From Nannocystis sp. RBIL2 (GTDB lineage Bacteria; Myxococcota_A; Polyangia; Nannocystales; Nannocystaceae), in the NCBI RefSeq assembly GCF_026626745.1, contig NZ_JAPNJW010000001.1, positions 5,316,001 through 5,380,000 on the forward strand: a DNA stretch of 64,000 nucleotides, written 5' to 3'. The stretch's first letter is position 1. Every line of letters starts with the position of its first letter. Below, piece by piece: positions 17,765 through 25,159 of this stretch. The translations under genes and the position numbers were made by a program. Under the pieces are notes generated by a model. It searched no databases. It saw only the letters and a program-made list of their open reading frames with translations, and was not told the origin of the DNA.

Positions 17765-18555
17765 CGTGGGAAGCGAATTCGCCGAGTTGCACGAAGCGGG
17801 GCGACACCGTGCCGACCGGGTTGGTGAACCGCAGCAGCTCTTCGATCGCGCCGTCGATCAGCTCGGGGCGGTCGCGCAGCAATCGGAGCTGGTCGGGGTG
17901 CTGCAGCAGCGCCAGCACGCCGTTGCCGATCAGGTTCACCGTCGTCTCGTGCCCGGCGAACAGCAGCAGGAAGACCATCGAGATCAGCTCGTCCTCGCCG
18001 AGCCGTTCGCCGCCCTCCTCGGCCTGCACCAGCGCCGTCATGAGGTCGTCGCCCGGTTGCTCGCGCCGGAGCTGGACCAGGCGCCGCAACAGCCGATTGA
18101 GCCGGACCATGTGCGGGTAGTTGAGGACGAACCCGACCGGGTGCTGGCTCCCGGGATCGACGACCCGCGCGAGCAGCTTGCGGAACTGCATCCGCTCCGG
18201 CGCGGGGACGCCGAGCATCTCCGAGATGACGGTCAGCGGCAGCGGCAGGGCGAGGTCCGCGATCAGATCGACGACGGGCTTCCTGGCGGCTGCGTCGAGC
18301 AGCTCCTCCGTGATCCGCTCGACCCGCCCGCTCAGCGCCTCGACCCTCGCCGGCGTGAACGCCTTCTGCACGAGGTTGCGCAGGCGCCGGTGATCCGGCG
18401 GGTCCTTCATCACCATGCTGTCGAGCAGCAGCTTGATGACGTTCGGCATCCACCAGCGCTCCAGCGGGCCCTTGCCGCCGTCCGTGAGGCTGCGGCGGTC
18501 TCGCCGCAGAGCCTGAAATGTCTCTTCGAGGCGCGTCCGCTCTATTCATCCAACC
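17765..18555 (-). pseudogene. Cytochrome P450, truncated at both ends
   Basis: The frame opens after a TGA near 18556 and reads LEETFQALRRDRRSLTDG, then ERWWMPNVIKLLLDSMVMKD and DPPDHRRLRNLVQKAF (C-helix region). It continues through the I-helix oxygen-binding motif AGHETT and the K-helix ExxR motif in EELLRFTNPV. After SPRFVQLGEF similarity ends abruptly. The haem-binding Cys loop (FGxGxHxCxG) and roughly 150 C-terminal residues are missing, and about 60-70 N-terminal residues are missing too. Without the Cys ligand it cannot be a working P450. An ATG at 18447-18449 would begin inside the fragment. The 3' end is joined to an unrelated gene piece (17634-17755). Confidence 0.8.
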
Positions 18556-18613
18556 TCAAGTGCGACAGGTGGGGTTCCTTATCGCGGCGGCCAGCTGCCT
18601 GGCGGCCTGGCGC

Positions 18614-19198
18614 TCACCGCCCGACGCGCTCGCGGAGCTCGCGGGCCCATGTCTCGAGGTCGGCCGCGACGGTCGCGGCCGGCAGTGATTGCATCTGCGC
18701 GGCGAGCAGCTCACGGCCGCGTCGCAGGCGGCCGCGCACTGTCCCTTCGGGCAGGTCGAGCACCGCACCGATCTCCGCCGCCGTCAGCGACTCCCAGTAG
18801 AACAGTTCGAGCGCGATCTGCAGGTCGAGCGGCAGCGCCTGCAACGCACGGTAGAGGAGCTGGAGGTGCTGGCGGCGGTCGACGATGTCGCTCGGCGAGG
18901 TCCGCAGGTCGGCGACCGAGACCGTGCCGGCGTCGATCGGGCTGCGGTACTCGTCGCGGAAGCGTCGCAGCAGCAGCTTCCTGGCGATGCCGAACAGGTA
19001 GGCGCGCACGCCGGCCTCGGGCGCCTCGGTGCGCTCGAGCAGGGCGAGGAAGGTGCGCTGGACCAGGTCCTCGACGCCGGTCTGGACCTTGCTGAAGAAG
19101 AACCGGGTCACGCCGTCGACGTGCCGCGCGAAGAGCGTCCGGCCGGCCTTCGCGTCGCCGCCGCGCCAGGCGGAGAGGAGCACCTCGTCGCTGTCCAC
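18614..19198 (-). CDS. ECF-type RNA polymerase sigma factor
   Basis: A 194-residue sigma-70 family factor of extracytoplasmic-function size. Region 2 is in GRTLFARHVDGVTRFFFSKV and VEDLVQRTFLALLE (about 20-58), with ARKLLLRRFRDEYR at its end. Region 4 is in LPLDLQIALELFYWESLTAAEIGAVLDLPEGTVRGRLRRGRELLAAQ, where LTAAEIGAVL and EGTVRGRLRRG form the helix-turn-helix. I chose the GTG at 19196-19198, which gives a natural N-terminus (VDSDEVLLSAWRGGD). It is divergent from a Ser/Thr kinase remnant across an 80-base gap. Sigma factors of this type in the group are commonly paired with such kinases. With the kinase broken, control of this sigma factor may be lost or rewired. Confidence 0.85.
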   Translation of the reverse strand: MDSDEVLLSAWRGGDAKAGRTLFARHVDGVTRFFFSKVQTGVEDLVQRTFLALLERTEAPEAGVRAYLFGIARKLLLRRFRDEYRSPIDAGTVSVADLRTSPSDIVDRRQHLQLLYRALQALPLDLQIALELFYWESLTAAEIGAVLDLPEGTVRGRLRRGRELLAAQMQSLPAATVAADLETWARELRERVGR

Positions 19199-19278
19199 CG
19201 GGCGACGGTAACCCGACGCGGGGGCGCGCGAAAAAAAATCGAGAGGGCCCGTGATCGCCGAGACGGGATCGGGAACTC

Positions 19279-20008
19279 GTGCTCGAGGTGACCTTCGTGC
19301 ACACGCGTGCGACCCTGATCCCCGTGCCCCCAACCGTCCGCCTGACCGCCGTGCCCGGCCTGCTGGCGCCGATCGACCAGGTGCGCCGCCACGTCGCGGC
19401 CGCGCTGTTCGGCGACACGGCGCCGGCCTCCGCGATCGGGCGATTCCAGATCCAGCGCATGCTCGGCTCCGGCGGCATGGGAGTGGTTTACGCGGCGACC
19501 GACCCGCAGCTCGGGCGGACCGTCGCGCTGAAGCTGATCCAGCCGACGACGGCCGGCGAGCACGCGACCGAGCGTCTGCTGCGCGAGGCGCAGGCGATGG
19601 CGCGGCTGCAGCACCCCAACGTGGTGGCAGTCCACGAGGCCGGCGTGTACGGCGGACGAGCGGGCGCTGGCCATCCGGGAGAAGGCGCTGGGCCCCGTAC
19701 ACCCCTTACTGGCCGACTCCCTCAGCAGCCTCGGCGACCTCGCGCTCGTGCAGCGCCAACCGTCCGCTGCGCGGCGGCTGCTCGAGCGCGCGGTCACCAT
19801 CTACGACGCGGACGAGGGCATGCAGCCGCTTGAGTCCGAGACCCGCTTCTCCCTCGCCAGGGCTCTCCTCCTCACCAAGGGCGGCCGCACCCGCGCGCTC
19901 TCCGAGGCGCGCAGGGCCGCCGACGGCTTCCGCGCGGCCGGCGAGGGCAAGTCGAAGGAACTCGCGGAGGTCCAGGCGTTCCTGGCGAAGCACAGAGGTG
20001 CCCCATGA
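19279..20008 (+). pseudogene. Ser/Thr kinase-TPR gene with internal deletion and frameshift
   Basis: The 5' part, from a GTG at 19279, encodes the N-lobe of a Pkn-type kinase: GRFQIQRMLGSGGMGVVYAA (glycine loop), VALKLIQP (catalytic Lys), then AMARLQHPNVVAVHEAGVYG. Near 19645 this jumps to the C-terminal TPR region of the same architecture in a different frame: DERALAIREKALGPVHPLLA, ADSLSSLGDLALVQRQPSAA, and an end at EVQAFLAKHRGAP with a TGA at 20006. The HRD and DFG motifs, the membrane helix and most TPRs are missing. That is roughly 500 or more residues lost by comparison with the intact kinases at 35031 and 42239. The product cannot be a kinase. Confidence 0.8.
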
Positions 20009-20392
20009 CCACGACGCCGCGTCCCGAACTTCACGAGCTCGGAGCCGCTGGACGCGCGCTGTCTGGGGTGTGCACCGGGAGGTGCACCGCGCACGACAGA
20101 GGGCAAGGGGCGGCAGCGGACGCAAGTTCATCCAGATCTAGCGGACCAACAGATACCGGGGTACAACATCCACGCGGAGCGGGGAATAGCCTGGTATCTG
20201 GTCGACCCGCTCATTGTCAATCCGCCCAGGCCGGATTTGGTGACTCTCAACATCGAGTCATACGCCGCATGGTTTATGAACTTGAACTTCTCGATGGAGG
20301 AGAGCTGCGCGCTTTACACCCACCTGGTGTGGCAAGACGGAAAATCCCCCCTTTATTATGTCAACAACAAATGGCAAACAACTCCTCCGTGA
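20009..20392 (+). pseudogene. Unlisted coding remnant without a start codon
   Basis: A frame open from the previous TGA (20006-20008) to a TGA at 20390-20392 has clear protein character in its second half: ADQQIPGYNIHAERGIAWYL, VDPLIVNPPRPDLVTLNIES, YAAWFMNLNFSMEESCALYT and LVWQDGKSPLYYVNNKWQ. Aromatic and Asn-rich composition and lower GC differ from the neighbours. No ATG or GTG start with a ribosome site was found upstream. It could be the 3' end of a truncated gene or a protein using an unrecognised start. Family not recognised. Confidence 0.45.
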
Positions 20393-20437
20393 TATCCAAG
20401 CGCATGAGTTCGTCATGCAGCCTACCTGCCTACCTTC

Positions 20438-20923
20438 CTACGAGGATGTGTCACACCGGGGATAGGCGATCTTCGCCCCGCACTCGCTCGTGGAGACACT
20501 ACCGCCATCACCTGTAGCTTCTAACTTCTTGCACGTGACTTCCGTAAAGGCGTCGTCGGGCGCTTCGGGATCCAGCGCCACGAGCACTGTCGCTTCGCAC
20601 GAGTCATTGACAATGACGTAGTAAATCGCCAGATATATATCGTTCTGGTGCGGCACGAGAAAACGACCCCAAGCCGGGGTACAGTCTTGCAGGTGTTTCG
20701 TCAAACAGGCCGCAATATTGTCCTTATGTTTTATGTCATCTGGAATAGACGAAGCGCCGCAAAACACAGCGTCTTCAGGCACGAGGGCCTCGGCACGAGG
20801 TCCGAAGGTTACGCAGTCCTCTCCTTCATTCTGGCAGGCAAAAATGCTGCTGCTCAGGACGAAGGCCAACGACACGTCAGAGCACAAGCTTCGTGCTCGA
20901 TTTCCAGTGCGCTTGGTGATCAT
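20438..20923 (-). CDS. Small Cys-containing lipoprotein
   Basis: A 161-residue protein. The ATG at 20921-20923 opens a signal peptide of about 29 residues (ARSLCSDVSLAFVLSSSIFAC) with IFAC as lipobox. The longer in-frame start at 21010 adds an Arg-rich leader and overlaps the transposase remnant. The mature part is acidic and has eight or so Cys, including NEGEDC, VFCGASS, IAACLTKHLQDC, DSCEATV, EVTCKKLE, ECGAKI and PRCDTSS at the very end, suggesting four disulphides. No known domain. Codon use is less GC-biased than average. It lies in the accessory zone between gene remnants but looks intact. Likely anchored at the cell surface or in the periplasm; function unknown. Confidence 0.6.
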   Translation of the reverse strand: MITKRTGNRARSLCSDVSLAFVLSSSIFACQNEGEDCVTFGPRAEALVPEDAVFCGASSIPDDIKHKDNIAACLTKHLQDCTPAWGRFLVPHQNDIYLAIYYVIVNDSCEATVLVALDPEAPDDAFTEVTCKKLEATGDGGSVSTSECGAKIAYPRCDTSS

Positions 20924-20963
20924 ATGGCGCCTTGTAGCACGATGCGAGCCGCGTGCAAAGCAG

Positions 20964-21424
20964 GAGTCACAGTTCCTCGATCGCATGACCGAGGCCGACA
21001 TCGAACTCATCCTGCAGCGCGCTCTCGAGGCTCACCCCGGCGCTCAGCCGCGGATCATCTCCGACAACGGCTCGCAGTTCATCGCCGGCGACTTCCGCCG
21101 CTTCATCGACCTCGCCGGCCTGACCCACGTCCGTACCTCGGTGAACTACCCCCAGGCAACGGCAAGATCGAGCGCTACCACCGAACCCTCGACAAGGACA
21201 CCATCCACGCCGTCACACCCGACGGCGCCCACGCCACCATCGCCGCGCGCATCGACCACTACAACCACCACCGGCTTCACAGCGCGATCGGCTACGTTAG
21301 CCCGCGCGACAAACTCCTCGGCTGCGAGACCGAGATCTGGGCAGGCCGCGATCGCAAGCTCGAGGCGGCCCGCGAGCTCCGCCGCAAGCGCCGAGAACTG
21401 GACCACCTCGGCGCTGCCGCGTAA
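20964..21424 (+). pseudogene. IS3-family transposase (orfB) remnant, frameshifted
   Basis: C-terminal part of an rve-type (DDE) integrase core. The first frame reads MTEADIELILQRALEAHPGA, RIISDNGSQFIAGDFRRFID (second catalytic Asp) and LTHVRTSVNYPQ. A single-base loss near 21154-21157 then moves the reading to another frame: GNGKIERYHRTLDKDTIHAV (catalytic Glu) and RIDHYNHHRLHSAIGYVSPR, ending at 21424. Restoring one G in CAGGCAAC would rejoin the two frames. The first catalytic Asp, the DNA-binding domain and orfA are absent, and no terminal inverted repeats were identified. The element is dead, and its presence fits the scrambled surroundings. Confidence 0.85.
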
Positions 21425-21769
21425 CTCCTCGCAACCCTCCACTTCACCCTCAGCCTCTCCGTTCGTCAACACACCCTCTGTCCCGTTCACGCTGAGCCAA
21501 TACAAGACCATGTAGATCCCTCCCAACCCGTCGAGCGGGAGCTCGCCGGCAAACGGCGATGCGCAGCTTCGACGCGGCGTGGTCGAGGACAGTAGGTAAG
21601 ATCAGGCCGCGGCGCCATGACGCCGGGCGACATGGCGGCTGCGGGCGTACGACGATCGGACCTGAATCGCCTGTCCTTTAGTTCACATTAAGCGCTTGGC
21701 CTGGGCACCCACCGAGTGACACCGGCGAGCGTGATGTCGCCCGTTGCACGGACTTCGTCCCCGTTCCGT

Positions 21770-22002
21770 TTGTCTCGTCAGCCCGGTGACCGGCGGCCCA
21801 AAAGCTTGGTCAAGCGGGGGGTCTAGGGCGGCTTGGAGGTCCGGATGCGCGGCAGCGCGATCTCCCGGCTGTCTCGAAAATTCGTCTCGATTTCGTCGCG
21901 ATTTTGGCTCTTTTCGAGGCGTCCCATCGTAAACGGGTCCGTAGGGGTGTCTAGCGCCGCCTGTGCATGATTTCACCAAGGATTTGGGCTTTCTACCGCC
22001 GT
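21770..22002. repeat. 230-bp dispersed repeat, copy 1 (left of the glycosyltransferase pair)
   Basis: Matches 24757-24989 in the same orientation over about 232 bases, with many substitutions but conserved blocks. These include GACCGGCGGCC, AAAGCTTGGTCAAGCGGGG, GGCTTGGAGG, GCGCGATCTCC, TCACCAAG and TTTCTACCGCCGT. The reverse strand has a long open frame in both copies, with shared residues such as QPGDRA and PLDQAF, but there is no recognisable start or family. The preceding 21425-21769 shows no gene. Confidence 0.7.
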
Positions 22003-22164
22003 GGAACCGCGTGGGCAGCCACTGGGGGCTGATCCAAGTGGAATCGGTTCCACTCCCGCGCCGGCTGTCAAGCGTCACCGCGTCGCGGGTGCGGGGCGCC
22101 AGAGGGCGGCGGCGCGGAGGTGGCGCGGATGGCTCGGCCGACACTATCGTGCAGCGATCATGGG

Positions 22165-23163
22165 TCAATGTATCCATACCGAGCCGTAATCTTCGACATA
22201 CTCGACCAACTCACGCCCGCCCGTCCGTTCCAATGCGCGGAATTTCAACACTTCATAAGTATCGCGATTCACGACGAGCGCCCCTGAACTGTCTGGATGT
22301 CCGACGACCAGCTCTTTGCCCCGTAGGACCGTCTCGACCTGCGCCTTGAAAGAACTGCCGGTGCGCTCCGAAATCCGTAGCAACGCCACGACCTTCAGCT
22401 CGGTCTTCTTGACCAAGATCTTCCGCTTGTTCGCTTCCGCATATCGCCACATGCGCCGGCCGAATTCTTTGTCCTCATCGACCTCCAGGCTCCGGATGCC
22501 GCCCACGGCGACCGACTCATAACACCGGCTCAGCATGTTCGAGCCGCCGAAAGCTTGCAGCACCGGCTCGCCGTTTAGATAATTGGCCAACTCCACGCAC
22601 TGTTTCCACAGGCCGATCTGCCTCAGCGCAGCCCGGAGCGGCTCTGGCTCGTACTCGGGATAGTCCGCCAGGAACGCCTCACGCCACTTACCTCCCGCGA
22701 CGCCGATGACATCATGGTCGTCGAACATGTCGATGGCCCTGCGAAGGAACAGCGCGTCGTTGAAATACACGTCCGCGTCGACGTGCGACAAGACGCCGTT
22801 GCGACCGTTGCCGCGGAACCGCTTCGTCGCCTCATGAACGAGGCGATTACGCGCCTTCCCGACGTTGCAGCCGGCGATCTCTTTGCCCGGCGAACTACAA
22901 TCCAGGACCGTGATGCGGTGCTCGTCGCCGGGATCCGTGAGCCGCTCCATTCTCAGCACTCTCTGGTTGGCCCCGTATACTTCTTCGTATTTCCTGGTCC
23001 CGGGCAGATCGTTGTTCACGAGACAGATCACCTCGAATTCGGAAGGCGCGACCTCTCTCTGCCTCGTCAATGAATCGAGGAGCCGAGCGATCGTACGCTC
23101 ATCCTCATTGAATATCGGCACCAGGATCGCCAACTTGCAGTTCGGATCTTGAGTTCTCGACAT
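22165..23163 (-). CDS. Family 2-type glycosyltransferase
   Basis: A 332-residue protein with GT-A fold features: the N-terminal nucleotide-sugar strand LAILVPIFNEDERTIARLLD, the core VICLVNND, and the metal-binding DxD in VLSHVDADVYFNDALFLRRA (about 140-160). Later come GVAGGKWREAFL and a stretch with FGGSNMLSRCYESVAVGG and DEDKEFGRRMWRYAE, typical of the acceptor-side ED motif. I chose the ATG at 23161-23163; an in-frame ATG at 23224-23226 adds 21 residues of unclear value. No membrane helix, so cytoplasmic or peripheral. GC content and codon use are clearly lower than in the housekeeping genes. Acceptor unknown. It is divergent from a second glycosyltransferase at 23515, and both lie between the 230-bp direct repeats. 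Confidence 0.72.
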   Translation of the reverse strand: MSRTQDPNCKLAILVPIFNEDERTIARLLDSLTRQREVAPSEFEVICLVNNDLPGTRKYEEVYGANQRVLRMERLTDPGDEHRITVLDCSSPGKEIAGCNVGKARNRLVHEATKRFRGNGRNGVLSHVDADVYFNDALFLRRAIDMFDDHDVIGVAGGKWREAFLADYPEYEPEPLRAALRQIGLWKQCVELANYLNGEPVLQAFGGSNMLSRCYESVAVGGIRSLEVDEDKEFGRRMWRYAEANKRKILVKKTELKVVALLRISERTGSSFKAQVETVLRGKELVVGHPDSSGALVVNRDTYEVLKFRALERTGGRELVEYVEDYGSVWIH

Positions 23164-23514
23164 GGACTCGTTCGTGAACAGATCGCCGTTTTCGCGCTTC
23201 TGGGCTCCCTGCCATGTACGATGCACGATCGTTGGATTGGCGAGAACCCCGGCAGGGTAAATTTCGACGCGGACAGGAGATCCTTCGGGCGAATCGATCC
23301 GGAGGGCATCAGGGCTCGCGCTACTGCGCCCCTCATGTCACGCGGGCCCGTCGACGTGGGCCCCACCCGCGCAGGGCGACGGATGTCGACACGCGCTTGC
23401 CCCGCGGCCGAGGGGACGCGCTCACACGGCGCGTGGCCAGGCACCGTGCGCCCGCTCAGTCGTGGAGCCCGTCTCGGGTGGCTACGTACCTCGTCGTGGT
23501 AGATAAGGCACGCC

Positions 23515-24315
23515 GTGTTGATCAGTGCGATCTGCCCCACCTACGCCCGGTCCGACCGCCATGCCCTGCTGTACGAAGCCTTTCTCCACCAGGACCACGC
23601 CGATAGCGAGCTCCTCGTGCTCGACGATTCTCCGGAGCCATCGTCCTTCTTCCTGGCGCTCGACGACCCGCGCGTCTGTTACGAACACCTCCCGGTACGT
23701 CAGTCGATCGGCGCCAAGCGCAACATGCTGGTGGCGCGCGCCCGCGGCGAGGTCGTCGTGCACTTCGACGACGATGACTACTACGCGCCGGACTACCTCG
23801 CGAGGATGGCGGAAGCCCTGGCTGACGATGATTTCGTGACGCTCGGCGAGTGGCACGCGTGGCAGGAAGCGACGGCCACGATGTGGCGTTGGGACACGAC
23901 GCGGGTCGACGCCGCGCACGCTCACGTTTCTCGCACCGGGTATCGGTGGATCGAGGACATGGCGGCGCACATCGGCGGCATGGCGGCGTACGTCGACGTC
24001 GACGGTTTCGTGGAATCGACGTCCTGGGGCTTTGGGTTTTCGTATGGATACCGCCGGCTCGTGTGGCAGGAATGCCCGTTCCCGGACCGCAACCACGGCG
24101 AGGACTACGTCTTTTCTCGGTACGCCCGCACGCGGGGGTATCGGTGCCGGATCCTGTCCGGCGAGGCGTGGCTTGGTCGCTGCGTCCACGTGGTCCACGT
24201 CGCTAGCTCGTCGACGATTTTTCCGCAGAGATTCGTTCCTCAGGAGGAATGGCGCTCGTCGTTGGCTCTGGGCGTGCTGCGGTGGCTTCGGGGGGCCGCG
24301 CGGTCTGAATCGTGA
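23515..24315 (+). CDS. Family 2 glycosyltransferase
   Basis: A 266-residue GT-A enzyme starting at a GTG (23515) behind a GATAAGGCA ribosome site. It opens with the canonical strand LISAICPTYARSDRHALLYE, then ELLVLDDSPEPSSFF and IGAKRNMLVARARGEVVVHF. The divalent-metal DxD region is FDDDDYYAPDYLARM (about 84-98). The second half, with GGMAAYVDVDGFVESTSWGF, PFPDRNHGEDYVFSRYAR and a C-terminal amphipathic helix (WRSSLALGVLRWLRG), suits the acceptor domain and perhaps membrane association. The donor sugar is unknown. With its divergent neighbour it forms a small glycosylation cassette, possibly for surface polysaccharide or glycoprotein, apparently acquired as a unit. Confidence 0.8.
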   Translation: MLISAICPTYARSDRHALLYEAFLHQDHADSELLVLDDSPEPSSFFLALDDPRVCYEHLPVRQSIGAKRNMLVARARGEVVVHFDDDDYYAPDYLARMAEALADDDFVTLGEWHAWQEATATMWRWDTTRVDAAHAHVSRTGYRWIEDMAAHIGGMAAYVDVDGFVESTSWGFGFSYGYRRLVWQECPFPDRNHGEDYVFSRYARTRGYRCRILSGEAWLGRCVHVVHVASSSTIFPQRFVPQEEWRSSLALGVLRWLRGAARSES

Positions 24316-24560
24316 GCGAGACGATCGCCGCCATGGACCCCGACGACGACGAACGGCGCGTAGATCAAGGTGTCATTGTGGTTTCCCTCGAACTCGAGGA
24401 ACCTGCCGCCGACGAAAGACCAGCCGTCCCGGTCGATCATCTGCGCAAGGCGGCCAGGGGCAGCTCGATGGCCTCGGTGGGCGCGTGGTACTGGCGTCCA
24501 GGTGCTCCGCGACGAGCAGGCTCGACGTCTGGAGCGCCCGTGCGAGCGAGGCGGCTCGTG
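24316..24560 (-). pseudogene. Possible broken coding fragment
   Basis: On the minus strand a stretch reads MIDRDGWSFVGGRFLEFEGN followed by HNDTLIYAPFVVVGVHGGD, which looks like real protein. Just upstream, in a frame shifted by one base, is PTEAIELPLAALR, which would join sensibly as LAQMIDRDGW. The fragment lacks start and end and overlaps the end of the glycosyltransferase. Family unknown. Confidence 0.3.
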
Positions 24561-24756
24561 GGGGCGGCGCTCGGCGCGCGGATCGGGGTTAGTTTAGTGG
24601 AGCACCTCCTGCCCGCCGCACTCCTCGTCCTCGCAGGTGCGGCGTCGCCGTCGAGGACGTTGTTGAGCCGGCGAATGCGACGCCGACGCTGTGCTGGGCT
24701 TCTGTGTCGCCGATCGCCCGTCGCTCGAACTTTCCCGTCTCCGGTCCCCACTCCAC

Positions 24757-24989
24757 TTGTCTCGACGGCCGGGCGACCGGCGGCCTGAAAGCTTGGTCAA
24801 GCGGGGTGGCTGGGGTGGCTTGGAGGCCCCGATGCGCGACGGCGCGATCTCCTGGTTGTAGCGAAGGTTCGTCCCGATTTTGTAGCGTTCTGGGCAGTTT
24901 TCGAGACAACCCCTCGAATTCGCGTCCGTATGGCGGTCTAGCTGGGGTTGTACACCACATCACCAAGAATTTTGGCCTTTCTACCGCCG
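24757..24989. repeat. 230-bp dispersed repeat, copy 2 (right of the glycosyltransferase pair)
   Basis: Direct repeat of 21770-22002. The conserved blocks GACCGGCGGCC, AAGCTTGGTCAAGCGGGG, ATCACCAAG and TTTCTACCGCCGT are in the same order. Together the two copies bracket 2.75 kb holding both glycosyltransferases. From here to 25159 there is no gene. Confidence 0.7.
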
Positions 24990-25159
24990 TACGTTCTCCT
25001 CGGCGAGGACGGCGAAGCCCGGTGGTCGGCCCGCCTCGAAGCATCGGCGGTCCACCTGGGAGAACGGGTGTGATGCCAGGGAGCCACAGCTGCGCGCCCC
25101 CGTGGTCTGCGGCGGCGTGTGAGGCCCCACGCCGCCGCGCACGCGGCGGGGGTGGGGCG

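Noticed and set aside
16449-18800. A 783-residue plus-strand frame
   Set aside because: Most of it is antisense to the P450 remnant and the hypothetical protein. Only short parts (near 16700 and 17634-17755) have coding character of their own.
21683-22177. A minus-strand open frame within the 230-bp repeat
   Set aside because: The same frame exists in the other copy with shared residues, but there is no start signal, no domain and no matching ends. It is more likely a non-coding repeat.
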